Source: Apostichopus japonicus (taxonomy: Eukaryota; Echinodermata; Holothuroidea; Aspidochirotida; Stichopodidae). From it: a DNA stretch of 64,000 nt. Made by a program: the position numbers and the translations under genes. Below are positions 1-12,815 of the stretch, piece after piece; position 1 is the stretch's first letter, and each line of letters opens with the position of its first letter. The stretch is taken from positions 9,853,001-9,917,000 of the forward strand of contig NC_092561.1 of the NCBI RefSeq assembly GCF_037975245.1, written 5' to 3'. Under the pieces are notes generated by a model. The model had not been told where the DNA came from. It made no database searches and was given only the letters and a program-made list of their open reading frames with translations.

Positions 1-313
1 TCGATTTTTTTTTTTCAATCAGCACGCTTTGGCTTTTCATGTCGGATATGTTTGTCTCGACTTAGTGTTTAAATGAGATTTAATGGATACCCCATCCAAA
101 AAAATCTTGATGCAACCTTTCATTACTATCGTCTCCATTACTAATTAAGAAGTAAAATTTGGTCTGTTTTACGTGGTCATATTGGGAATACATTTTTACC
201 TTTGATGACGCTTGTTTCACTCTCCTTTTACCCGCTGGTACAAAGTTCTATCACACTTAATTTTAAACGTTTAAAGGAGCTGATAACTGCATAGCTTCGA
301 ATAATCGGCTTAC

Positions 314-1675
314 CATTTCACCTTGCTGCCCATGTTCTCCGAGATCATTGTAACAGGGCGTTGTAAGATGTTATTCCATATGGCATCTCCATGGAAATCT
401 CTGATAAAGGTGTACACGGCAGCACATACTGCAAGGCCAGTCAAAATCAACATCACTTTGGCTTCCTCGAAATCTCTGCTGCATGCGTATGTCAGACCAG
501 CCAGATAAAGCAGTAAGGCAAATAACAGAATCGCCCGTTTGACGACCACTTTATTCTCTGCCTTCAGTGTCGGCTGAATAACGCTATCGATGTACTAGGT
601 TAATGTTAAAATGAAGAATAAAAAAAAAAACACTATTCCAATGAGTGTGAATTCATTCCTTAGAGTGTCGGATACGAAGATGGAGTGAATTCAGTCTTTT
701 TTCAGATTGTAAATGAAGGATAACTTTTTGATAACAGATTTCGCCTTCGCATACCTCACCGTCTGCATGGGGCTTTGCTATATATCCGCTAAAATTGAAT
801 TCTTCTAAGAATGTATTTCTATGTATTAAAACGCAAAGTTTAGTTCATGGAGAGTGAATTTAAAAGAAATGGGAATTAAAGACACGTTTCATTACAACTA
901 ATAAGAAATATATCATTTTTGCAGTTTCAATGCTTTTGTTACATTTAAAGCCAATCATATTGAATTGTTTTCATCGCTAATCAAATACAATTTATATTGC
1001 TACATTATTATGGTAAATATTCGTGAAATTATTCACATACTCTCTAATTCCAAAGTGTGAGAAACTTATTGTTTTAGAGTGTCCAGTATGAAGACTATGT
1101 AGAAGAATCGTGAATTTTCCCCCTGTTTACAGAGCTGTTAAAGACATCATTTTGGAAGATTTCACTCTGAGAGAAAGACAGATCCAATATTCGAAAGAAT
1201 TAACATTGTGAACACTCTTAAAGAGTAATGTTTCACTCCTTGGAATTAAGATCGTCCATAACTATTTGCAAAATTGAGCCATGCGAAGTGAATTAATATT
1301 TTGTCTATTGACAATATATACACCGGTAATTCTACGAAAGTTAATATAAAAATGTCAACGTCATACATTTTGAAAGGTTAAGGAGGAGCAATTGGAGGAA
1401 ATGGAAGGAAGAAAAAACAGATGTGGAAGGGGACGGGCAAGAAAGGGGAGGGCAAGGAAGGCCAAGCGGTGGAAACGACTGTAAATTGAAATGTTGAACT
1501 ACATGCACGTTAACTTACCTTCCACATTATAAACTGTACACCGTGCTTGCCATCTTCACTATTTGTCCCGCAGTTGTCGCCAGCTCCAGGTGTTTTTTCT
1601 GGATCATTTCTCTCAACGTCGCTGAAGGTCATTTCTGGAGCAAAGCTTGGATTTTGAAATCCATCAACGTGCTTC
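314..1675 (-). CDS. Probable concentrative nucleoside transporter (SLC28/CNT-like), two internal exons, partial
   Basis: Two exons on the minus strand join in frame. The upstream exon (1675 down to 1519) ends at a GTAAGT donor and encodes a hydrophilic segment with an N-P-S-F motif, like the cytosolic N-terminal tail of SLC28 proteins. The second exon (594 down to 314) starts after a CTAG acceptor and ends at a GTAAGC donor. It encodes KVVVKRAILL, then a hydrophobic helix and the pattern L-x-Y-A-C-S-R-D-F-E-E-A, followed by a second helix. This resembles the first two membrane helices of animal CNT proteins (there AC-x-x-x-F-x-x-A). CNT proteins move nucleosides into cells with sodium or protons. 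The catalytic transport core would lie beyond position 1. The start codon and any further 5' exons were not found. The family call is from remembered pattern similarity. Another multi-helix membrane protein is possible. Confidence 0.55.
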
Positions 1676-4600
1676 CTAGTCGTACCGGGAAAGGTACCGT
1701 TAAGAAGAGTTTGAGGTGAGATAAGTAACAGAAGCCAGATCGTTAGTCATGGTCATGGAGTATAGTAGTGAACAGATTTCGTAAATACCCGACATTGAGT
1801 AAATTGTCAGTTGAATAAACCTAACGGAAGAGGACTTAATGTTTACTTACTTATAATTATCGTACATATAAAACAAACGTTCAATCAAATCTTTAAAAAG
1901 TAATACTATATGTAACACTTATTCAAATGTGTTATGGATCAAGCCGAAGTTACAAATAACAATCACTTGTAACCGAGATCCACTCAGTAATTAAACAACA
2001 GGTTCAGTTTAAAATTCCTTAGGTATAGCATTTCATGTTGAAACACCCTCATTAAATTTGTATACAATTAGACCTCTAACAGAACCAAACAAAGTGCCAC
2101 ATGGCTCATAACCTACATAGAATCTTTAGCTCTGAAACCATCGAACAGTTGTTTTGTGAGTCTAAGATTAACACTGACAGTGTCTATTTCTAACCAAGGA
2201 AATGTGACACTGTGTTGCAGGTAACGTAGTATAGTAGTTGTAAATAAATTGTGAAACTCCGCTACAGTTCTCCATCCATTCGTTTATCACCCTAGCTGTA
2301 ACTCCTTATGAGCATCTACATCGTGCCTCAGTTCTGGTTTTATCTTACTTTTATGGTTCCTTATTTGTACTACGTAAAGGAATTACGTTTTTGGTAGCCA
2401 TTTTAGAAACACGGCAAAACACTCACGAACAGCCGAGTCCAACTAATAACCGTGCAAATTGGCTTCATGGTTAAGCCTAAATGAACGCGCTTCATGAAAT
2501 CGTATTGTCAAAACGTGTGCAAACGTGCGTGTCTGTGTGTTCACGCTTTTGTATGTAAGAAGTATAGGAATCATGAATCTGCCTTCCAAGCTATACAGAA
2601 TCTTTGCATTGACTAGACCAAGGTTTCAATTTGTGCAGTTCCACAAAACGAAAACATGTTTATGAAAACACAAGTTGATGTGTTGTGTTAAACATTTAAA
2701 TTGCTTTGAAACTTCAAATGGATGTATCTAGTCATCAATAATTACGAACTAGTATATAATAGAATTGATCAACTCATGGTGACGCTTTGCTACTAGACTT
2801 GTCAAGTTTCGCCGAACTAAATAAGACCGATATGAAAGCGCCATCTGATAATTTGTCCACGATTTGTGAGCCACATACTTCCATGATTTTGAGCACTTAA
2901 GAGTTCAGAAAGGAAGCCTCATAATTTTCTATGTTTAATTGATATGTGTGTGCGTTTTAGAGTATAAAGATGATTGATGATGGGTGTAGCCTATAGATTA
3001 CATGTGATAAGGATCGTCGTGAGTTCCATTTGACACGTACAATGTATCATTTGTTTTCTCTGTCGCATTTGTTTTGACACGTACGTGGTTTTATTACAAT
3101 ATGTCTGTTCGACTCGCTTGGTTCACCCACTCTACCAGTGTAATGTACAATGTGCTGTGTGCAATGCTCTAGGTACAAAGTAATATGTGCTATGTTCTAA
3201 GTACAAAGTAATGTGTACAATGTTCTACATGTGTGCATTGTTCGATTTGTACTGATCTTGTTCTACCACATTCTCTGTGCGATGTTTACAAAAAGTGTTC
3301 TGCATATAAATTTGATGTACAACATTCTACTTGTATGTGTTATTTATACTATGTTCAACGTTCTATGTGTCTTTCTCATTTAGGTACATCTACTGTGTAT
3401 GTGCTGAATGTCTATACTAAGTGTTGAAGGTTGTTTTTCCGTAACAGACATTATCAACATTGTTAACATTTAGCCGGTCAGTAGAGCACAGTAAACGGAC
3501 AGCACAGTTGGGTGCAATTTCATTTGCTAAAAAATAAATAAATGAAAATTACCGTTGCAGCACAACTAACTACAGAACGATATTTGTAGAAGGCTCTGTG
3601 TGTGAAACGACTGACCAGGTTGAACTGATTAAACTAACATTTGCTACTTAACCTGTCCTGTTAACACAATCGACTTGTAGTGCGAGTACAATAGAAGTAA
3701 AAGGCTCATGCGTTAGTACTGGTACTTGATCTTACTCTGCATATCTACACTTGACTTAAAACAAAAAGCATTAAAACAAGTAAACCCTATGAGCTTGAAT
3801 ACAGGCAACTATGCTTTAAACGATTGTTTTTGGTGTATAACATGTCATACTAAATGTGTAAAGTAACAAGAACTACGTTCCACAATACAGACCAACGCGT
3901 AAGCTTAGGCCTCTAAGCCTATTACAGCAGATGTATGAATCAAGCTTATACTTGCCTATTACGATCGAGACGACAGCTGTTATCAATAGCCATTAAACAT
4001 ATTTTGGCACTATAAAGACTCTGTTGATGGTTTTGCTTTTTCGGTGGAGGCGGGGCAAGAATATAGTTTCATAGCTTTCTAAATTTTATTGACCTAATTA
4101 TATTTAAGCACATTTACTTGAGAGGACTGGACATGGCAATTAACTCTAGCTACTTTAATATTGTAAAGAAAGTAATATATTTGGAAAGGCTCACGTATGG
4201 TTGCTGTCCTGTGTCGGGTTTATCGTTTCCACTCATATGCTTAAGATGGAACACTTCACATGCACAGAAGTACGCGATCTGCTCCGGATAATTGGAAGGA
4301 CTATACGTTAACACTGCGTGCCATGCTGTACACTTAAAATCTTGTTAAAGACGTGCATATAACGAACGTTTACTATTTATTGGCAATTAATAGTTGTTTA
4401 TGTAGGATCTTGATATCAGTTTAAATTTACAACAGTTCTATTTTGAAGTACTCTGTGATGGTGGTAACAGGCAAACGATATTGCAGTCAAGTAAATACTG
4501 CTTGCATTGCTAAGTATACGTGTTGGACCCGAGGTTATGTTTGCTAACCTTTCATCGAGGGCTCAGGCTGTATATGAGACACTGATCTTGGTTATCGTCA

Positions 4601-5620
4601 CTCCATCTTGTATACCTTTAATAACAGATGCGCTTTACAACACTCTACTTCTTAAACGGGCTCAATAAAGTGCTAATTTATTTTATGCAAACTATTCACA
4701 CAGTTGCCATATTTTTGAGAATGACTTCGTAATCACACAACCCCCGGCCTGCATACTATACACAAAGTACAACTAGTTTCGTCTTTTTGCGGGAAACGGT
4801 ACCTCTCTAGTCTGTAGGGATCTTCAAAATGTATTAATCACTCGACAGTATATCAGCCAGTTGTATTTTTGTATTATGTACCGTAACAATTATTTAAAAG
4901 GAAATCCACTGACTTCGAGATTTGATAAATAGGATTTTGCGTTAGTCACGGCTTTCGGCAATCTAAAATTACAATTTATCCTCTATACAAACATGCGTCC
5001 ACCCACCCACTCATGCATCCATCCACCCATAGATCCATCCATCCGTCCATCCGTCCATCCGTCCATATGTCCATATGTCTATATGATGTCTGTAATATGA
5101 TAAAAGTCTAAAAGATAAAGGTGAAATTTCCCTGATTTCTGTCAATTCTGAAACGTTTTCCTCTCACTTTGGTAAAATGTACTAACCTGAAGCCTTGAGC
5201 GCTGCCTCAGAGTGATAACAGAGTACATGTAATCAGGGAGTTGTTAGGATAATGCTGTGTAATTCTGTGGTACAACACTTTGCAAGTCAACAATTTTTGA
5301 GGTATAGTTTACTTTAGTATTTCCCAAGTGCTAGGAAGCCACCAGAAGCAAATTGGAAACACTGCAAATGTAACGATCGATTATGAACAGTGTTCAGAGA
5401 TTTGCGAGGCAAACTTTTGACCGTCGCACCGCAGCATCTGCCCACTTTCTTAAATACCGAGGTAGATGATGGCATCTCATTCACCATCACTGCAGTGCTA
5501 GTTGTTTCGAAACCATTGAAAGAACAGAATCACTCCCCAGTGTCCAGTTTCCAAATCAGAAATGCCAAATGAACGAAAAATCTCCCGTAAACTACACTGC
5601 AAATCATGCATTTGGAATAG
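1676..5620. other. Noncoding stretch upstream of the transporter exons
   Basis: No exon or mobile-element protein was recognised here. 1381-1480 just before it is purine-rich. Around 3130-3430 there is a loose repetition of a short unit containing GTACAATGTTCTA and GTACAAAGTAATGTG, which creates a small spurious open frame. The stretch may contain 5' exons of the transporter that are too short to call. Confidence 0.4.
4990..5080. repeat. CCAT/CCGT microsatellite
   Basis: Tetranucleotide array of ATCC and GTCC units (ccatccatccacccat, then ccgtccatccgt), decaying to ccatatgtccatatg. Confidence 0.9.
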
Positions 5621-5635
5621 GTCAAGAGAATATAG

Positions 5636-5705
5636 TCCTGGTGAGGATTGATCCGAGAACCGAATGATTGTGGGCGGGACACTTTAACCGCTATACCACG
5701 CCTTC
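5636..5705 (-). repeat. tRNA-derived SINE-like head
   Basis: On the minus strand 5698-5684 reads TGGTATAGCGGTTAA, a good RNA polymerase III box A. About 40 bases later a weaker box B (CGGATCAATCC) follows. The spacing is tRNA-like but no complete cloverleaf could be drawn, so a SINE or tRNA pseudogene is more likely than a working tRNA. Confidence 0.5.
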
Positions 5706-6159
5706 AAGTTTTACGAAGCATTTCTTTTTGAAGTTTCGGAATCCCAACTAAATTAATTACTTTCTTTCAAGGTAGGCTAATTTTAACTAAGCTGTGCGCA
5801 CAAGGACTAATTTGATATATGCACATACATGTCCAAGGTTGCAGCTTGCAGCGCTTATAAATGTACCTTCTTTTCCGGTGTGGGTGGACTTTAGGTCTAT
5901 GTAGTGGTGCATTATAGGTTTCTTTACTTAAAAATAACACTCTTGTTACTGTCACTGGCTCGAGTTTATTGCTTTAACTCGACCTTGACATCAGTAAAAT
6001 GACCGCCGACTGCGAGTCAAGTCAAGTCATGTTCAGAGGTGACTTGAGGCAAGTCATATTGGGTTAACATATATCTCCAGTGAAATTATTTTGGGTTCAG
6101 GCACGAGTCAATTCATATCATACACTGGGGTTGAAAACAGGGGCGGAATGGAATACTCT

Positions 6160-9100
6160 TTCTCTCTTCCAGATAGAGTATGATGCTCCTTCAATATCAT
6201 AATTTTTTGATAATCTACGTCTGCCGGTGGTGATGATGTCATGGGGAGAGGGGGGGGGGGAGATGTGGGGTTGGGGCGGTGGATTGAAGAAACAAACTGA
6301 AATAAATTCTGCATGAAAAGAAATGAAATGAAAACAAAAGAAAAACAAGAGAAAACAAATATTTCTAGCAAATGCAGCAACAGTTAGGCATAACGGCCAA
6401 TGAAATAAGTTATTGTGGAAGCATCACCCAAACCTTTCCACACATATGTTAACTTGCTTGTCTTTTTTGTAAAAAATGTAGGCGATTGAAAGATAATAAC
6501 TTTAAAAAATATTAACAAATAGCTCTTTGTTTGTGGTTAAAACCACCTTCACCAACTTAACTTCAAATATAACGATTACGGACAGATGTTACAGTCTGCA
6601 TGTGAGTAAGAGTATTTACCGGCAATTGTTAAATTTATGACACCTCGTTAATTAAGTAGCAACCGAGAGAATCTGAGAGGGAGGGTGAGGTAAATCTATT
6701 GTACATAATATTCATTTCATTAATTTTTTAAAATTAATTACCTTTCATACAGTTTTGTTATCACCATCAAGATGGCAGTTGAAACAATTAAGGACACATG
6801 TTTCTGCCTGTTAACAGAGGTGTTCCACAGAGACTACGCTTTGTTGTTTTATAAATTGCCTAATTTTACGACAGTTCGTAGTAACTAGACAGCAAGAGAT
6901 TGGGTTTGAAGGAGAGCGAGAGAGAGAGATAAGGAAAACTTGTGGTTTATCTAGTTGTTATTAATTGATTTCGACGGAAATAGAAAGAATTTCACTTGTA
7001 AAGATGGCAGTCAAACTCCTTGAAGCAAGATACATTTCCCTAACTTCGAGCATACGTTGAAGTTTACTGTGTAATTCAGCTAAAGGGCTGGAATAATATA
7101 TGAAAGTGTCTCATAATATAGAAATGATGTTTCCTTGTTCCACTGTGACTAGTTTGACTGTTTCTCTTGTAGGCGTTGTATATTACAATTGGGATTGAAA
7201 AAGTGGTTAAAATTTGACAAACGAGCACTGCAACTTCAGTGGCCATCAGTGCAACTACATTTCGGCGTATATATAAATGTGGACCGACTATGTTTTGTTG
7301 TTTTATTAATTGCTTAATTTTAAGACAGCTCGTAGTTATCATCAATTAGGAGACGGACGCTCCCCCCCCCACCTACACACAAATGACCCTACCAGCCATG
7401 ATGTAGGGTGATGTGACGTGCTCTCCTGTAGTACTCAAATCTTATATTGTACAACAACTAATGTCATGATATCATAACTGCCATATCCTTGCGAAGCTAC
7501 GCGAACGATGGAATATATTCAAGTGATATATTTCCCCAATGTTAATTTTTCCAAAATAATTTTCCAAAAAAATTCCAAAATTGTTATTTGAGTAATTTCT
7601 ATCTAACGATGTCTGAGTATGAGCAGAAATTAACAAGCGACATGCTATTCTAGATGACACTGTTATGCTCCAATATGTCTCATTGTTCACATAGAAGAAT
7701 CGTCTCAACCGGTTACATCTTGTTCAAAGTTTGGATTTTGCCATTTTTCAATCAGTTTCATATTGTTAAAAGTTTGGACATTGATTTTATTAGCTTTTTG
7801 GAAAATGTAATATCCAATGACGAAATCTACCCCCATCGAGGCAACAACACGATGCGCGCAGAACTAAAGCGTGTGCAACGCCAAAACGCTTTGCCTGCCC
7901 TCTGGTCATGGTGGTAATGAAGAAAACAAATATAACAAGGAATAAGGTCCTTACCGATTCCTCTCCTCTAATCAACGACACCTTCAACCGACATAACCTG
8001 CATTGTTTCACCTCGAAGGCAATAGGCTCGTAGAAGTTCAGATGTTTAATGGTAAACCTTACATGAACAAAATGAAAGAAGGGACTTAACTTAGGTGTGA
8101 AACAGTTGGGGGGGGGGGGGGGGGCTGAAATTGTGAAATCGTATATACTGAGCTGTGATTGGGCAATAACGTTTGGTTCGTTTAGTGAAAGCGACAAGCG
8201 CCCACTCCTTAGATTTAAAAACACAACTGTCGTAACGGTTACCTTTTCAGAATATAAGACCTAATTCAAATTATTGTCATACTTTTCTCCTTTATTTTTC
8301 GGTTACAAATATTTTATCAATTGATACGTATGATTTCATACTGTAATTTAAATCTCATTTTGTTCCGCTTGCAAAGTATTGACATGTGGTTACGTATTTT
8401 ACGCGTTGGGAGCAAAGGTATATCGCTGATGAAAATATTTAAGAACAAAATATGTAAATAGCCAGTATATTTATAAACCATAGTCAATTTATTTGTAACA
8501 TGTGTTCTTAAGAGGTTTTAACGACAATTTATCAAATTGTCATTGCTTTGTTTCCGTGGAAATAAACACATGGCATTTATATAGGTATATAGGTATTAAT
8601 TCTTGTTTTATTGCCTAGTGAAACTGTTCCCTTCAGACAGTTTATTCTTCTTTTTTATATTCGAGAGAAAAAAAGTGGGAGATTGAAATAAATGCAGACC
8701 TCGTGAGACAAACACAATATTCCGACACTTTATGGCTTCGTCGGGAGACGTGGGAATTGTTGACGGGGAGGCGGCAGAGGTTCAGTAAAGGTTTTTTTCA
8801 ATCTGTTTACTATTCTCTTCCTTTTTTTGATCTTTTTGAGGACCGAATTCCGGGAATTGTTTTTTATTTAAACAATAAAATCAAAGCAAAACAGTACAAA
8901 TGTAGACCTGTAGAAAAGCTTCTAGCTACTGAGCTGTAAATACCCTACCTCTTATCCAAGACGGAATCAATGTTTTCGTGTTTCTCTGATACCTTTATGA
9001 TTTAGTGCTAAAAATTGGTCTATTCATCTATTTTCAATAATCATGCTAATGATGCAACAGGATGGACAAGCAAAACCGGTGGGGCAGACGTGCGGTGAGG

Positions 9101-11140
9101 GAATAAAGTGCCGTAGGGAGTTAAATGAAAACGTTAAGTGTGCGTGTGTGGTTGGGTGGGTGGGTGGGGTGTGGGTGGTTGAAAGAGTGTAGTCCTTACG
9201 GGGTCCTGTACAAGAATCAGACATACCTACTGGGTGCACATTCCTTACGAGGTACAAATCATGGATCTTTTATGGACTAGCTGTACTGCCGCTGTGAAGA
9301 ACTAACCTGTACATACCTCTCTTGTTTTACAAAAAAAAAATGTGCCAGGCCAAGTGTGAAATATTTTCTGTGTGAGAGATGTAGTACTACTTTGAACTAA
9401 TGAAGTATCCAACACTAGCAATCCTAAAGTAATGTTGGTGAGGGCATGCTAGGACAAATAACCCTACCATGTATGAGGCCGGGAAGCCTTCTTTTCTGTG
9501 TTCTCTAATCCAAATAAATAAAAATATGAAAAAGAGGGAAACATGATATGAGTTGAAGACAATAAGTTGCATGATGTTGTTTGCAAAGGAAGCAAAATAT
9601 TTTTTAATTTTCCTTTTCAATTGTCATTTGCTAGTAGGATACCTCTCAGTAAGTTCACATATGTTCTGGCTTTATCTCTTAACCACACTAAAATGAATTT
9701 AACCAACAATTTACCCAGTGGTGTGAAGGGTAGAAGGAGAAGGGGAAGGAGAGCAGTATAAAAGCCGGTGGTGGGGGTAACAGGACAATTGGAGTTAATA
9801 ATCTTACCCTTTCTCCATCATTTCGCTCTTCCATGTACGGCAGTACCCTTTCTTACTTGATGGTCATATCGATTTACCTTCAAGGCTGTCAAAAACAACT
9901 ATTGTTCTATTTGAGCAGTTTGTTTTGTTTGGCAATATTTCTGAGCAGTTCATTAATTTGTTTGTGCGAAAAAATGTAAGACATGGGAGGTATAAAGGTG
10001 CCATTCCCTTTCCTCCAAACCCTTTCCCCCCTTGGCTTGCTTTATATCAAAAACTTCGTTCGTGAAGTTTTAGTAATTAGTTACCATACTGACTGGATTT
10101 AGTAACAATACTGATTTAATTTTAATCACCAAAGTGATTAGTTTGACTTATTTAGTTTAGCTTGAGCTAGACGGGATAGCCTATTGTATACCCCTAGTAC
10201 TAGATAGACCTGATCGTCGTACAGTTACTATACTGCTAACCCTAAAAGCTAGTGATGATAGGGGCCTAGCTCCACTAGTACTAGTACTGCTAATGTACTG
10301 CTGGGCAGTTCAAGTTCATTTTAATTCCGTGCTACCGTGCACCAAAGACTTCAGGAGGCCACAATGTTTGTGCCATGTAAATTTCACACTAATCCTTAAA
10401 TACATTTCAGGCCTTTCAGGGTTTTCAGGTAATTTGTGTTACATCTGGTATTAACGCAGTGACCATGTTTCCCTCCGGACGCACATTCAATTGCTTTTTG
10501 CACTTCTATCACAGTTGTTATAGATCGGATAAGGGTGTTTGCTTACCGAAGTTTCGAGGCCCGCAAGCATCTAGCCTATCATTTGACTTCATTGCGAACT
10601 GTGGGGCAATGTTGTTTACCTTTGTTAACCAGAGAAAGTTCATTTTCTCTCAAGCGGCTGCTTCTGTTCTGCGATGTCATATCATCTGGCCTGCTGCAGA
10701 TAATGTACTTTAATGTAATGATGATGATGATCAATACATCCGAGTAAGCGTTATATGGGTTCTTTAAGCCGGGAGCTAACGGGGTATATATACCCCCGCC
10801 CCTCGATAATGTTTGCTTAAAATTAACATTTGATCGTCCGAACAATTTAAAGTTTTTACTTTACTATTCAAATGGACCTTGACCTTCAGTTGTTATGGAA
10901 TTTTAGCATAGAAAAACTAATTGAAATCAACTCAACGTGATGCATTAACTTAATAATTAACTTTATAATAACAGGATGTATACTTTTGGTTAGATTTGTA
11001 AAATATTTTAACAAATGCTTTCATCACTTTATCTTAATTTAAACCAATTTGTCATAATATCGCCAAACTGGCAGGCAAGCTTCGAACGCTGGGACAGTTT
11101 TAATTTGAAAGGGTATACACCCTTTAAATGTAGACGAGTT
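6160..11140. other. Outer part of left arm, noncoding
   Basis: No gene was recognised. The open frames here are not kept in the diverged right-arm copy (frame breaks in 7.0-8.3, 9.0-9.6 and 10.4-10.8 kb), which argues against coding. The stretch contains poly-G/C tracts (6247, 7363, 8107), a GA-rich tract near 6910 and AT-rich spacers. Confidence 0.7.
10781..10796. repeat. Perfect 16-bp palindrome GGGGTATATATACCCC
   Basis: It lies about 420 bp upstream of the lectin start codon and is kept exactly in the right arm (57979-57994). A second short palindrome-like block (GGGTATACACCC) sits near 11111, just upstream of the TATA box. Function is unknown. Confidence 0.8.
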
Positions 11141-11146
11141 TTAGCG

Positions 11147-11155
11147 TATATAAAG
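11147..11155 (+). promoter_or_regulatory. TATA box of left lectin gene
   Basis: TATATAAAG lies 49 bases upstream of the start codon at 11204. This implies a transcription start near 11175-11180 and a short 5' leader. The same element is kept at 57619-57627 on the opposite strand in front of the right lectin gene. Confidence 0.7.
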
Positions 11156-11203
11156 GTATGACTGTCTAGATTTCAATCACTTTTTCTCCATCAATACTGT
11201 AAC

Positions 11204-12027
11204 ATGAAGACCAGTCTTGTCGTTGCTGTTCTGTTGGTCTCTGCGTTCACAGAAACTAACGGTGAATTCCGATGTCCGAAGTTTTGGACGGAATTCAATG
11301 GACATTGCTACAGGTAAGTTGATCAACCTCTTTACTGAAAAACAGACTAAAATATCAAGTTTGATTGAATTTGATCCTCAATCCAATGGTTAAGCTAAAA
11401 TCGTTTTGAAAATTTCCAATCTCTTATGTTAATACGTTATGAACGTACACTGTTACAAAATAAGGAAAAATATGTAAATTTAAGGTCAAATGTTGACGTT
11501 ATATTACTGTGGCTCGCCGTTTGTATTTATAACAGTGTTTTATGGCTAACGGCAGGACAATTTTATAGCATTTGCATTCATCTTTATTTTACGTTCACTG
11601 CCCGTTCTGTAAAAATACAGGTCGTTTTAGACGTAGAATAACAGTGAGAATGCACTTTTAATTACATAATGTTAGTTAAGAATAAACTATTAAATAACAT
11701 ATATTATCTTTATCGTGGATATAATGACTTGATACCCATTATTCAACCCTCCTATGCATGTACATTTACACTTCTCTACTGTTTAGTATCAATTAACATA
11801 CAGCGGACACTGTTCAATTTGAAAATCCATAGAGGTGTTACCAAAATTCGTGTGTTATATTCTCGTTTTGATTTCGTTGTTTAATTATGCACATAATATG
11901 TCTAAATTATGATGTAGGTTGTTAGAAATATTACATTTGATATGAAAGGATGTGTCTATTGCTTGAAAACTTGTTTGTGCTCAAACTAAAGTGAAATTGG
12001 TCACTATTATCATAAAAACACAGAATC

Positions 12028-12079
<52 letters not shown>

Positions 12080-12729
12080 CATATATAGGCCTATATACAA
12101 TATAACGAAAATCCACGTTTACTCCAAAAGAAAATATTATTAGAGAAAACCAGAGAAATAAGATATGACTCATAATTGACAAATAAGGAGTAAGTTTTAG
12201 AAAATATATTGGAATTTTCGGTCCCCCTGGGACCTTCGTCAGCAATACTTGGCAGTCGAATGAGAAGTACCTTAAGGTACCCCCCATGCTAGCATTTCGT
12301 CAACCCCCCAACCTTAAATTTCTTCTCACTTCCTCCAGACTCCCCCTTATTTTAATTGCCTCGGACTTCAAATCAACTACTGAACGTAAACGTAAAGAAA
12401 TCGATTGGATCTTTCGTATTAAGTCTCACATCACCGGCCTCAACAAAGACTTGGGACCCCTTAACAACTATCAGTTTTACAAGCATATGTAATCCGTTCT
12501 TTGCTCCTTAATCCGCTTCCTGTAAAGTCATTGTTTATTTGGTTTAATTCCATCATTGCAACTTACACTTATCTAGCGTCATACTTTCATTGTGTCACAT
12601 TTTGTACTTCTCATTCGACTGCCAAGTATTGCTGACGAAGGTCCCAGGGGGACCGAAAATTCCAATATATTTTCTAAAACTTACTCCTTATTTGTCAATT
12701 ATGAGTCATATCTTATTTCTCTGGTTTTC

Positions 12730-12815
<86 letters not shown>

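Noticed and set aside
6108-6380. Proline-rich minus-strand frame with a hydrophobic start
   Set aside because: Its proline run comes from a poly-G tract, and the right-arm counterpart is frame-broken.
9024-9257. Minus-strand frame with His/Thr/Pro repeats
   Set aside because: Produced by a GGGT/GTGG low-complexity tract; not kept in the right arm.
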